Positions 1-7,384 of a DNA stretch of 64,000 nt are shown piece by piece. The notes under the pieces were generated by a model that saw only the letters and a program-made list of their open reading frames with translations, had not been told where the DNA came from and did not search any database. Source of the stretch: a virus. Position 1 is the stretch's first letter. The number at the start of each line of letters is the position of its first letter. The stretch is taken from positions 124,001 to 188,000 of IMG/VR virus record IMGVR_UViG_3300046171_000252. One strand, given 5' to 3'. The translations under genes were made by a program, and so were the position numbers.

Positions 1-2
1 GG

Positions 3-32
3 TTGATACAGAAGTGTATCAACATGATACAC
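3..32. promoter_or_regulatory. Inverted repeat plus half-site, possible operator or hairpin
   Basis: TTGATACA (3-10) and TGTATCAA (15-22) form a perfect 8-bp inverted repeat around GAAG, and the half-site TGATACA recurs at 25-31. A TATAAT box lies at 42-47, just before the ribosome binding site of the first small gene. The arrangement would suit an operator over a promoter or a hairpin in a leader. The true upstream context is outside the window. Confidence 0.4.
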
Positions 33-71
33 TATACTCTATATAATTATGTAATCGATTAGGAGGTATTA

Positions 72-155
72 ATGAACTTCACCACCACTGCCTTAGCAGC
101 TGGAACTCTAATGACTATTTTTATTGGAGTTCCCATTACTACATTTGTTTCTTAG
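72..155 (+). CDS. Small single-helix membrane peptide (27 aa)
   Basis: A 27-residue ORF preceded at ideal distance by AGGAGGT (61-67), which is the main reason to call it. The product starts MNFTTTALAAG and is one hydrophobic stretch, so it is probably a single membrane-spanning peptide. Cyanophages carry many such tiny membrane genes, some resembling small photosystem subunits, but I do not recognise a photosystem family here. A second tiny hydrophobic ORF follows after 3 bp. Confidence 0.55.
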   Translation: MNFTTTALAAGTLMTIFIGVPITTFVS

Positions 156-158
156 CAC

Positions 159-233
159 ATGGAAATCTTAGCAACCTTTGTCATTTTTGGCGCAGTAATG
201 AGTGGAGCATTTGCACTCACCCCTAAAAAATAA
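159..233 (+). CDS. Small hydrophobic peptide (24 aa)
   Basis: A 24-residue ORF starting 3 bp after the previous stop, MEILATFVIFGAVMSGAF then a short KK tail. It is a potential membrane helix. There is no clear Shine-Dalgarno of its own, so it would rely on translational coupling. Function is unknown. Confidence 0.4.
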   Translation: MEILATFVIFGAVMSGAFALTPKK

Positions 234-268
234 ATACTAAATAAAACTGAATATCGTCGTCGCAGATG

Positions 269-310
269 GAGGGGTAACTGGCAAAATCCAGTTAATGCCC
301 CTCTTTTTTT
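269..310 (+). terminator. Rho-independent terminator
   Basis: GAGGGG (269-274) and TAACTGG (275-281) pair perfectly with CCAGTTA (288-294) and CCCCTC (298-303), with a 3-base bulge, followed by a run of T residues. It separates the two tiny membrane genes from the next operon. Confidence 0.85.
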
Positions 311-341
311 GTATCTAAATATCAACGTTAGTGAGAGGAGT

Positions 342-656
342 ATGCTATCTACTCAGTATAGATTGAGATTAGAGTTCATCTGTAAATGTATTGCTAATGG
401 TGAGGAAGTAAAATTAGATGACATGATTTGGGCAGAGAAACTAGCAAAGAGTCATACTACTGCTAGAGATTGGTTGCAAAAAGCACGGAGACAATCTGCT
501 CAACAGATTGAAGAAGGTAGTGCAGATGATTTTCTGAATAGGATGGGATTAGGTGATCCCGACCCATCCAATCATAAAACGGGATTTACTGATGCTGATG
601 ATATTAAAGATTGGTTTCATACTGACAAACCTGATGATTGGAGGCAACGTGATTAA
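342..656 (+). CDS. Conserved cyanophage hypothetical protein (104 aa)
   Basis: The start is placed at ATG 342 because GAGAGGAG (333-340) lies directly upstream; an earlier TTG at 309 falls inside the T-run of the terminator. The product (MLSTQYRLRLEFICKCIANG...) is alpha-helical and charged, with an acidic C-terminal tail. I know of no assigned function. It opens a chain of small genes whose stops and starts overlap. Confidence 0.8.
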   Translation: MLSTQYRLRLEFICKCIANGEEVKLDDMIWAEKLAKSHTTARDWLQKARRQSAQQIEEGSADDFLNRMGLGDPDPSNHKTGFTDADDIKDWFHTDKPDDWRQRD

Positions 657-832
657 TGGCAAGTGAATTTGATTACGTTGAAGCACCTACTGAAGGTGAA
701 GTTGATAGGTGGGGATTTACAATTAAACCTTCTATTAGTGATAATGAATTGATTATTATATGTTTAAAAAACGCCCCTTGTGGATCAGACAAGAAACAAG
801 TTGAACGATTGATAAAACATTATGAAGAATAA
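656..832 (+). CDS. Hypothetical protein (58 aa)
   Basis: The start codon shares its A with the preceding TAA stop (TAATG at 654-658), typical of translational coupling in this phage. The 58-residue product (MASEFDYVEAPTEGEVDRWGF...) is acidic and soluble with one Cys. No family is recognised. It overlaps the following gene by 11 bp. Confidence 0.65.
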   Translation: MASEFDYVEAPTEGEVDRWGFTIKPSISDNELIIICLKNAPCGSDKKQVERLIKHYEE

Positions 833-965
833 AGAATCAGATTATGTTTGTGTCACGACATGGAATGCCATGTTTGAATGTATGCGGTATCATTGGGTAC
901 ATAAATCTGAAAAGGATCCTGTGCAATTCGTAAAAAATCTCAACCCAGATGAGGTAATTCTTTGA
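822..965 (+). CDS. Hypothetical protein (47 aa)
   Basis: A 47-residue ORF beginning inside the end of the previous gene and ending at TGA 963-965, where the next gene starts on an overlapping TTG. The product (MKNKESDYVCVTTWNAMFECMRYHW...) is rich in aromatic residues and Cys. No family is recognised; the tight coupling on both sides supports it being real. Confidence 0.6.
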   Translation: MKNKESDYVCVTTWNAMFECMRYHWVHKSEKDPVQFVKNLNPDEVIL

Positions 966-1255
966 AGAAACTATTCATAGTTAGTATTGGTGAGAATGAA
1001 TGTGTCACTCACGATGGTTATATTCAAATTGGTATCTTTAATCATTCTGTAGAAAAGCATCTAGAGTTAAATCCTACTATTGATTGGCAAGTAACTTATT
1101 GGATGCCAGATATCTGGGCAAATAGATATAAGAGAGTATCATTTCAACTTACTGAAAAGAAAAACGAAGGTTCACCTAGAACCGATAACGCAACAGACAG
1201 TCGTCCCAGAGATTTTCCAGATCAAGCGACTAATAGATTGGAAAGAACATTATGA
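962..1255 (+). CDS. Hypothetical protein (97 aa), TTG start
   Basis: The only sensible start is TTG 962, which overlaps the upstream stop (TTGA) and has GAGG a few bases before. The N-terminal two thirds looks folded (MKKLFIVSIGENECVTHDGY...), while the C-terminus is polar and probably disordered. No family is recognised. It overlaps the next ATG by 4 bp. Confidence 0.65.
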   Translation: MKKLFIVSIGENECVTHDGYIQIGIFNHSVEKHLELNPTIDWQVTYWMPDIWANRYKRVSFQLTEKKNEGSPRTDNATDSRPRDFPDQATNRLERTL

Positions 1256-1395
1256 AAATGTGGGAGACAAAATGCGTCGAGTGTGGTAAAATGGTTCCAG
1301 CGAATCAAGCACCTCAGATAGGGCACCAAGCACCTGATGGTAGTTGGACAAATTCGCTATGTAAACCTTGCTGGATAAAGAAGAACAATGGATAA
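1252..1395 (+). CDS. Small zinc-ribbon protein (47 aa)
   Basis: A 47-residue protein with two CxxC knuckles, CVEC (residues 8-11) and CKPC (residues 37-40), spaced as in a treble-clef or zinc-ribbon fold. Such mini zinc proteins in phages often bind nucleic acid or modify a host enzyme, but no target can be read from the sequence. The start overlaps the upstream stop (ATGA type). Confidence 0.7.
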   Translation: MKMWETKCVECGKMVPANQAPQIGHQAPDGSWTNSLCKPCWIKKNNG

Positions 1396-1561
1396 AATTG
1401 ATACACAAGGCATGAGTCTTCCTGGTAAATCAAAAAAACCAAGTAGTTATGATCCTATGCCAGTAAAGAACCGTACAATCTTCACGCCAGAAGAACGTAT
1501 TGAGTTGAAGCAGATTATCAACGAAGCACTTGATGAGAGAGAAAAAAATGAAGCATTATAA
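1388..1561 (+). CDS. Hypothetical protein (57 aa)
   Basis: A 57-residue ORF overlapping both neighbours. The product (MDKIDTQGMSLPGKSKKPSSYDPMP...) has a disordered basic N-terminus and a C-terminal helix (TPEERIELKQIINEALDEREK). No family is recognised. Confidence 0.6.
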   Translation: MDKIDTQGMSLPGKSKKPSSYDPMPVKNRTIFTPEERIELKQIINEALDEREKNEAL

Positions 1562-1721
1562 TAACTATTACGTCAAGTTTGACGATGATGAATTGCGACA
1601 GATCTTGAAAGAGATTAGTAACGAAGAAGTTAAAGTAAGAATAAGGAGTGCATTGGGAGAGACTGTTGATCCCATAGATAAGTTCCATGCAACTATCGCA
1701 TATTATAATAATGAAGTTTAA
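1548..1721 (+). CDS. Hypothetical protein (57 aa)
   Basis: The start is placed at ATG 1548 (MKHYNNYYVKFDDDEL...), after a purine-rich GAGAGAG stretch, rather than the upstream TTG/ATG at 1530/1533. The product is acidic with a long central helix. It overlaps purS by 11 bp and is probably co-translated with it. No family is recognised. Confidence 0.6.
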   Translation: MKHYNNYYVKFDDDELRQILKEISNEEVKVRIRSALGETVDPIDKFHATIAYYNNEV

Positions 1722-1992
1722 AGCACTTGTATTTGTTCGTTTGAGGTCACAGGTTGATGACTCTCCTGGTAATGCTGTGAGAGATGCCTGTAAGCGATTG
1801 TCTGAGTTAGATATTAAAAAACTTAGATTGGGTAAAGTGATTGATGTTTGGTTGGAATCAGAGAGTAGAGAGTATGCTGAGAAGGAACTTGAAATGCTTT
1901 CTGATAGATTCCTTGCTAACACAGTTATGGAAGACTGGGACTATGAACTGACCGAGATTGAAAACTTTCCCAAAGGTATTGACAATGGATGA
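1711..1992 (+). CDS. purS: PurS, phosphoribosylformylglycinamidine synthase subunit
   Basis: A 93-residue product beginning MKFKALVFVRLRSQVDDSPGN, with the PurS-type N-terminal strand, the conserved D-x-x-G-x-A-V region and the K-x-x-R-x-G-K-x-I-D-V-W segment. PurS joins PurL and PurQ in the FGAM synthase step of purine synthesis; family length is about 80-90 aa. ATG 1711 is chosen over 1687 because it starts exactly at the family's N-terminus. A purC gene lies at the other end of the window, so the phage supplements host purine synthesis at more than one step. Confidence 0.85.
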   Translation: MKFKALVFVRLRSQVDDSPGNAVRDACKRLSELDIKKLRLGKVIDVWLESESREYAEKELEMLSDRFLANTVMEDWDYELTEIENFPKGIDNG

Positions 1993-2188
1993 TTTTAACG
2001 CACCAGGATCTAATAAGTCAGGACTCACTCCTGTATTCAAAGATTTTGTAGTTAATATGCAGATAGATAATGTAGTGAAGATCTTAGATGCTAAGATTGA
2101 ACGTTGTAATGTGTACAACAGTGATAATCGAGATGAAGTATACAAACAAATAACTATTACCTACAAAGAAAAACCATGCAAGCAGTAA
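1985..2188 (+). CDS. Hypothetical protein (67 aa)
   Basis: The start at ATG 1985 overlaps the purS end (GACAATGGATGA); the upstream TTG at 1958 would overlap more and lacks support. The product (MDDFNAPGSNKSGLTPVFKDF...) is soluble and acidic with one Cys near the centre and another near the C-terminus. No family is recognised. It overlaps the glutaredoxin-like gene by 13 bp. Confidence 0.65.
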   Translation: MDDFNAPGSNKSGLTPVFKDFVVNMQIDNVVKILDAKIERCNVYNSDNRDEVYKQITITYKEKPCKQ

Positions 2189-2412
2189 TTTATTCTAACG
2201 GTAGTCAAGAATGTGAGCGTATAGCAGCACTCTTAAGAGCACTAGATGGGGAGTTTTTGGAATATAATCTCAATGAACACTTCACTCAAAGAGCATTTGA
2301 AGCAGAGTTTGGATCTGAAGCAACATATCCACAGGTCTCTATTGGTGCCAAGCATCTTGGTAATATGCACGATACACTTCATTATATGAGCGACAAAGGT
2401 ATGCTTGTTTAG
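2176..2412 (+). CDS. Glutaredoxin-like protein lacking the first active-site Cys
   Basis: A 78-residue thioredoxin-fold protein. The N-terminal strand MQAVIYSNGSQECERIAALL aligns with glutaredoxin, but the usual CPYC motif reads SQEC (residues 10-13), so the nucleophilic first Cys is replaced by Ser. The cis-Pro element is present (TYPQVSIG, near residue 55), as is the GNMHDTL helix start. Glutaredoxins reduce ribonucleotide reductase, also encoded here (23.3-26.8 kb). This variant may bind glutathione without normal dithiol chemistry. It is the last gene before a strong promoter. Confidence 0.8.
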   Translation: MQAVIYSNGSQECERIAALLRALDGEFLEYNLNEHFTQRAFEAEFGSEATYPQVSIGAKHLGNMHDTLHYMSDKGMLV

Positions 2413-2413
2413 C

Positions 2414-2442
2414 TTGACAAACTTTTAGTTATCTTCTATAAT
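2414..2442 (+). promoter_or_regulatory. Sigma-70 type promoter, near consensus
   Basis: TTGACA (2414-2419), a 17-bp spacer and TATAAT (2437-2442). It lies between the glutaredoxin-like gene and the gene starting at 2463 and should drive the following block, including the replication genes, early in infection. Confidence 0.85.
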
Positions 2443-2462
2443 GAAAATCTGCATAAATCACA

Positions 2463-2621
2463 ATGGCAAAGAAAAAATACACAAATAAATCTGGAGACAC
2501 TTTTGAGTGGGAGGAGACTGAAGAGATGCGTAAAGCAATAGAAAAATTGCATGAAGACATTCGCAGAAGGAAATTAAAAGAACAAGATGACAAACTAAAC
2601 TATGATACAGGAGGAAAATGA
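2463..2621 (+). CDS. Small charged protein (52 aa)
   Basis: The first gene after the 2414-2442 promoter. The 52-residue product (MAKKKYTNKSGDTFEWEETEEM...) is highly charged with a predicted long helix. It could be an early host-takeover protein by position, but nothing in the sequence proves that. Its stop overlaps the next start (AATGA). Confidence 0.65.
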   Translation: MAKKKYTNKSGDTFEWEETEEMRKAIEKLHEDIRRRKLKEQDDKLNYDTGGK

Positions 2622-2929
2622 GTATTAAACTTGTAATATTAAAATCCGGTGAATCCGTAATCACTGATGCAAAAGAACTTATTGTTGAAGATAAGGTATG
2701 TGGATATCTTTTTGGTAAACCTCATAAAATAGAATATCGCAAACCAATTCTTCTTTCTGAAGAAAAACAGGTTTCTGATGGAGAAGTTCAAGTTGCATTA
2801 TCTCCATGGATTTTATTGACATCTGAGGATCAAATTCCGGTTCCAACTGATTGGTTAGTTACCATGGTTGACCCCATACAATCAATCAAAGAAATGTATG
2901 TAGAAAGAGTAGGGGAAGAAGATGATTAA
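2618..2929 (+). CDS. Conserved cyanophage protein, tandem paralogue of next gene (103 aa)
   Basis: A 103-residue product starting MSIKLVILKSGESVITDAKEL, predicted to be mostly beta strand. The C-terminal part (SPWILLTSEDQIPVPTDWLVTM, then VDPIQSI) matches the same region of the following gene (SSWLTCTEQKDLLFRSEDILTI, then VEPKSSI), so the two are tandem paralogues. The K-x-x-x-L-x-x-G-x-x-x-I pattern recalls Sm-like small barrels, but that is only an impression. Function is unknown. Confidence 0.75.
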   Translation: MSIKLVILKSGESVITDAKELIVEDKVCGYLFGKPHKIEYRKPILLSEEKQVSDGEVQVALSPWILLTSEDQIPVPTDWLVTMVDPIQSIKEMYVERVGEEDD

Positions 2930-3167
2930 ATGTTTAGTTCTTCAAAATGGTTTAATTCTTATTGCAAAAATTGAAGAAATTGATGCAGAAATTGGAGATC
3001 CAAATTGCAAAATCTCTGATGTTGCTTTAGTCAATTCTGATGATACAGTAAGTTCTTGGTTGACCTGTACGGAACAAAAGGATTTGTTGTTTAGATCTGA
3101 AGATATTTTAACAATCGTTGAACCAAAAAGTTCTATTATTAAAGCATACATGGAAATCTCTGAATGA
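2922..3167 (+). CDS. Conserved cyanophage protein, tandem paralogue of previous gene (81 aa)
   Basis: An 81-residue product (MIKCLVLQNGLILIAKIEEI...) with the same layout as the preceding protein: an N-terminal hairpin, a variable centre and a C-terminal S-W-L then I-L-T-I-V-E-P block. It overlaps both neighbours. Probably a duplicated small beta-barrel of unknown function, always early by position. Confidence 0.75.
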   Translation: MIKCLVLQNGLILIAKIEEIDAEIGDPNCKISDVALVNSDDTVSSWLTCTEQKDLLFRSEDILTIVEPKSSIIKAYMEISE

Positions 3168-3910
3168 GAGTCTTAAGCATTGATCTAGATTACATTATGG
3201 GTCCGGTCATTGAACTCTATAATGGTCTGATGTTTAATGAAAATCCAACAATAAGATGGGAACAATTTTTTAACAAAACTGATTTTAATGAAAGTCATTT
3301 TCGTATTGATCAGTCAAATCTATTGTTTTGTTATAATACTTTTTTAAAGGCACTTCGCAATTGCGATAGTGTCTCTTTTGGTTATGAGCATGATTCTATT
3401 CTATTCAGTATTGCCGAGCATGAAAATATTGATCTAATTAATATAGATCATCATGATGATGTTTTTGGTGGAGATTATACTGGAGAGATGCCTGATGAAT
3501 ACGCATATCAGGCAGAGTTTTATGAAATTATGGAACACAATAGAGTTCATGAAGGAAACTGGGGTGCCTGGTTAGGGGGGAAAGGAAAGTTAAATTCTTT
3601 TACCTGGATTGGTAATAAGAATAGTGGAAATAAAATACGTAATAAATTTAATGCTGAGGTAGTTCCCAACTATCAAAATGTAGAGAAAGAAGATTATAAG
3701 TTTGATAGTTATAATTTTGACCACATCTTTGTGTGTATGTCTCCGCAATATATTCCACCAAATCACTGGCACTACTTTGCCATGTTCATCAGTGCATTTG
3801 AGGAATTTTCTGGAAAGGATGCTATAATATACACAGAGAAGTTTGAGACCAACGTTCGTCACCAAAGGATTCATAATGAGATTTTACACCAACGTTCAAA
3901 TGGTCGGTGA
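3164..3910 (+). CDS. Conserved protein, possible arginase-fold/UPF0489-like
   Basis: A 248-residue soluble protein. The N-terminus MRVLSIDLDYIMGPV and a downstream block INIDHHDDVFGGDY (around residues 96-109) give Asp/His clusters (DLD and DHHDD) like the metal-binding strands of arginase-type or UPF0489 proteins. This is motif resemblance only. The gene is common upstream of gp43 in cyanophages by my recollection. It overlaps the DNA polymerase start by 35 bp, so the two are likely co-translated. Confidence 0.7.
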   Translation: MRVLSIDLDYIMGPVIELYNGLMFNENPTIRWEQFFNKTDFNESHFRIDQSNLLFCYNTFLKALRNCDSVSFGYEHDSILFSIAEHENIDLINIDHHDDVFGGDYTGEMPDEYAYQAEFYEIMEHNRVHEGNWGAWLGGKGKLNSFTWIGNKNSGNKIRNKFNAEVVPNYQNVEKEDYKFDSYNFDHIFVCMSPQYIPPNHWHYFAMFISAFEEFSGKDAIIYTEKFETNVRHQRIHNEILHQRSNGR

Positions 3911-6377
3911 CCACTTTCTGGTCCGTGGATATGAGAATGGAAGACACTTTGCTACGAGGGAAAAGTTTTACCCTACACTTTTTGTACCCTCCAATAAAAA
4001 GACAAAGTATAAAACTCTTGAGGGAGACTATGTTGAATCAATAGAACCTGGCACTGTTCGTGATTGTAGGGAGTTTATCAAGAAATATGATGGTGTAGAA
4101 AACTTCAAAATCTATGGAAATGAAAGATACATCTATCAGTATCTCTCTGAGATGTATCCTGAGGAAGAGATTAAATTTGACACTAGTAAAGTTAAAATTT
4201 CTACAATTGATATTGAGGTCAAATCTGAAAATGGATTCCCCGATGTAGAGTCTGCAGCAGAAGAAATTTTGCTTATTACGGTGCAAGATTATACTACTAA
4301 GCAAATTCGTACTTGGGGTCAGGGACCTTTCAATAACAAACAAGAGAATGTTATCTACAAAAGTTTCAGAACAGAATATGAGTTACTGAATGACTTTATA
4401 AACTGGTGGATGATTGAAACCAATACTCCTGAAGTTGTGACCGGATGGAATAGTGAACTTTATGATATGCCATATCTGGTTCGTCGTATTGATCGTATTC
4501 TTGGCGAAAAATTAATGAAACGACTTTCACCTTGGGGGTTGGTGACGGAACGTGAAACTATTATCATGGGTCGCAAACATATTTCTTATGATGTTGGTGG
4601 CGTCACTCAACTTGATTATTTAAATCTGTATAAGAAATTCACTTACAAGGCACAAGAATCTTATCGGTTGGATTATATTGCGAGTGTGGAACTTGGGCAG
4701 AAAAAACTTGATCACTCCGAGTTTGATACTTTTAAAGATTTCTATACAAAGGGGTGGCAGAAGTTTGTAGAATATAATATCATTGACGTGGAACTTGTTG
4801 ACCGAATGGAAGACAAGATGAAATTGATTGAACTTGCAATCACCATGGCATACGATGCTAAGGTGAATTATAATGATGTGTTCTATCAGGTTCGCATGTG
4901 GGATGCGATCATTTACAATTATCTTAAAAAGAGAAACATTGTAATTCCACCCAAAGAACGTTCAGACAAGGATGCAAAGTATGCGGGCGCGTATGTTAAA
5001 CAACCGGTTCCGGGAAAGTATGATTGGGTTGTGTCTTTTGACCTTAACTCTCTCTACCCTCACCTTATTATGCAATACAATATCTCTCCGGAAACACTCC
5101 GGGAGACTAGGCACCCATCAGTTACAGTTGATAAGATACTTAACGAAGAACTAACTTTTGAACTGTATAAGGACAGTGCAGTGTGTGCTAATGGTGCCAT
5201 GTATCGTAAAGATGTCCGTGGGTTCCTACCTGAACTGATGGAGAAGATTTATAAGGATCGCACCATCTACAAGAAGAAGATGCTTATTGCAAAACAAGAT
5301 TATGAAAAAACTCCAACTAAGGTATTGGAAAAAGAGATTGCGAGATGCAACAACATTCAGATGGCTCGCAAGATTCAACTCAACTCTGCATATGGTGCTA
5401 TTGGTAATCAATATTTCCGTTACTACAAACTGGCCAATGCGGAAGCGATTACGCTTTCTGGTCAAGTCTCTATCCGTTGGATTGAGAATAAGATGAACGG
5501 ATTTCTAAATAAGATTTTAAAAACCGAAGAAGTCGATTATGTCATTGCATCTGACACTGACTCAATCTATCTTAATATGGGACCTCTTGTTGATAAATTT
5601 CTTAGTCATAAGTCTGATGATAAAACAAAAGTTGTTGAGTTACTTGATAAGATCTGTGAAGACAAATTGGAACCATTCATCGAACGATCTTATAAGGAAC
5701 TTGCGGATTACGTTGCGGCATATGATCAAAAAATGATTATGAAGCGTGAGAATATTGCAGAACGCGGTATTTGGACTGCGAAGAAACGTTATATTCTCAA
5801 TGTATGGAACAGTGAAGGGGTTCAGTATTCTGAACCTAAACTGAAGATGATGGGTATTGAGGCAGTTAAATCATCCACTCCTGCACCCTGTAGAACGATG
5901 ATTAAGGATGGTCTCAAACTCATGATGAACGGAACTGAAGAGGAAGTAATTAACTTTATCGATAAGTGTCGTAATGACTTTAAGGCACTTCCTCCAGAAC
6001 AAATTGCGTTCCCTCGTTCAGTATCTGATGTCATTAAATACAAATCTCATTCTAGTATCTACACAAAAGGAACCCCAATTCATTGTCGCGGAGCACTTCT
6101 ATTCAATCATTATGTCAAAGAGAAGAAACTGACAAATAAATACTCTCTTATTACTAATGGCGAAAAAATCAAATTTGTTTATTTGAAGAAACCAAATATC
6201 ATTCATGAGAATGTCATCTCATTTATTCAAGACTTTCCTCATGAACTTGGTCTTGACAAATACATAGACTATGACCTACAATTTGAAAAGTCATTTGTCG
6301 AACCACTCAAAGCAATTCTTGATGCGATTGGATGGAATGTGGAGAAAACTGTAAACCTTGAACTATTTTTTGTATAA
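3876..6377 (+). CDS. 43: Family B DNA polymerase, T4 gp43 type
   Basis: An 833-residue replicative polymerase with 3'-5' exonuclease. Exo I is IDIEV (D112/E114), Exo II is VTGWNSELYDMPY and Exo III is YNIIDVELVDRM. Polymerase motif A is FDLNSLYPHLI, motif B is KIQLNSAYGAIGNQYF and motif C is ASDTDSIYL. All catalytic residues are present. The length is slightly below T4 gp43 (898 aa). The start is set at ATG 3876 (MRFYTNVQ), where homologues begin, instead of 3843. uvsX begins at the last base of the stop, as in T4-like cyanophage replication clusters. Confidence 0.97.
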   Translation: MRFYTNVQMVGDHFLVRGYENGRHFATREKFYPTLFVPSNKKTKYKTLEGDYVESIEPGTVRDCREFIKKYDGVENFKIYGNERYIYQYLSEMYPEEEIKFDTSKVKISTIDIEVKSENGFPDVESAAEEILLITVQDYTTKQIRTWGQGPFNNKQENVIYKSFRTEYELLNDFINWWMIETNTPEVVTGWNSELYDMPYLVRRIDRILGEKLMKRLSPWGLVTERETIIMGRKHISYDVGGVTQLDYLNLYKKFTYKAQESYRLDYIASVELGQKKLDHSEFDTFKDFYTKGWQKFVEYNIIDVELVDRMEDKMKLIELAITMAYDAKVNYNDVFYQVRMWDAIIYNYLKKRNIVIPPKERSDKDAKYAGAYVKQPVPGKYDWVVSFDLNSLYPHLIMQYNISPETLRETRHPSVTVDKILNEELTFELYKDSAVCANGAMYRKDVRGFLPELMEKIYKDRTIYKKKMLIAKQDYEKTPTKVLEKEIARCNNIQMARKIQLNSAYGAIGNQYFRYYKLANAEAITLSGQVSIRWIENKMNGFLNKILKTEEVDYVIASDTDSIYLNMGPLVDKFLSHKSDDKTKVVELLDKICEDKLEPFIERSYKELADYVAAYDQKMIMKRENIAERGIWTAKKRYILNVWNSEGVQYSEPKLKMMGIEAVKSSTPAPCRTMIKDGLKLMMNGTEEEVINFIDKCRNDFKALPPEQIAFPRSVSDVIKYKSHSSIYTKGTPIHCRGALLFNHYVKEKKLTNKYSLITNGEKIKFVYLKKPNIIHENVISFIQDFPHELGLDKYIDYDLQFEKSFVEPLKAILDAIGWNVEKTVNLELFFV

Positions 6378-7384
6378 TGGATTTTTTAAACGAAATTGTA
6401 AAAGAGATTGGAGATGACTATACCAAACTGGCAAAAGACATCGACGACACAGAAACTTACGTGGACACAGGTTCGTACATCTTTAACGGACTCGTTTCAG
6501 GTAGTATATTTGGTGGCGTATCTGGGAATAAGATTACTGCCATTGCTGGCGAGTCTTCTACTGGCAAGACTTTCTTTTCTCTCGCTGTCGTCAAAAACTT
6601 TCTTGATTCTAATCCTGACGGATATTGCCTTTATTTTGACACCGAGGCAGCAGTTAATAAATCTCTTCTCGAAAGCAGAGGAATCGATCTTTCACGTCTG
6701 GTCGTGGTTAATGTAGTAACTGTTGAAGAGTTCCGTAGTAAGGCACTCAAGGCAGTGGATATGTACTTAAAAAAATCTGAAGATGAACGCAAACCCTGCA
6801 TGTTTGTGCTAGACTCTTTAGGAATGCTTTCCACAGAGAAGGAGATTACCGACGCACTCAACGAAAAGCAAGTTCGTGATATGACAAAATCACAACTGAT
6901 TAAAGGTGCGTTTAGGATGTTGACACTTAAACTGGGACAGGCTAAAATTCCTATGATCGTCACCAATCATACCTATGATGTTATCGGCTCTTATGTTCCT
7001 ACTAAAGAGATGGGAGGTGGTAGTGGTCTTAAGTATGCTGCCAGTACCATTATTCATCTCAGCAAGAAGAAAGAAAAGGATGGAACAGAAGTCATTGGAA
7101 ATCTTATCAAGGCAAAGACTGCTAAGTCACGTTTAAGTAAGGAGAATCAAATTGTTACGGTGCGTCTTTATTACGATGAGCGTGGTCTTGATCGATATTA
7201 TGGTCTTCTTGAACTCGGTGAAGCTGCTGGGATGTGGAAAAACGTTGCTGGTCGATATGAGATAGATGGTAAGAAAGTTTATGCCAAGGCAATTCTGAAA
7301 GACCCTGATACGTATTTTACCGAAGAAGTAATGCAGCAACTTGATGCTGCCGCGAAGAAGATTTTCTCCTATGGAACGAATTGA
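6377..7384 (+). CDS. uvsX: UvsX, RecA-like recombinase
   Basis: A 335-residue RecA/RAD51-family ATPase. Walker A is GESSTGKT (residues 58-65), Walker B is the hydrophobic strand CMFVLDSLG (141-149), and a later TNHTYDVIG plus GGGSGLKYAAS block corresponds to the DNA-binding loop region. It catalyses strand exchange for recombination-dependent replication and repair, working with gp43, gp41 and single-strand binding protein. It overlaps gp41 by 14 bp. Confidence 0.96.
   Translation: MDFLNEIVKEIGDDYTKLAKDIDDTETYVDTGSYIFNGLVSGSIFGGVSGNKITAIAGESSTGKTFFSLAVVKNFLDSNPDGYCLYFDTEAAVNKSLLESRGIDLSRLVVVNVVTVEEFRSKALKAVDMYLKKSEDERKPCMFVLDSLGMLSTEKEITDALNEKQVRDMTKSQLIKGAFRMLTLKLGQAKIPMIVTNHTYDVIGSYVPTKEMGGGSGLKYAASTIIHLSKKKEKDGTEVIGNLIKAKTAKSRLSKENQIVTVRLYYDERGLDRYYGLLELGEAAGMWKNVAGRYEIDGKKVYAKAILKDPDTYFTEEVMQQLDAAAKKIFSYGTN

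Noticed and set aside
1518-1922. Minus-strand ORFs throughout the plus-strand gene blocks
   Set aside because: They overlap strong plus-strand genes, have no ribosome binding sites and have the Leu/Ser/Ile-rich composition of antisense frames.
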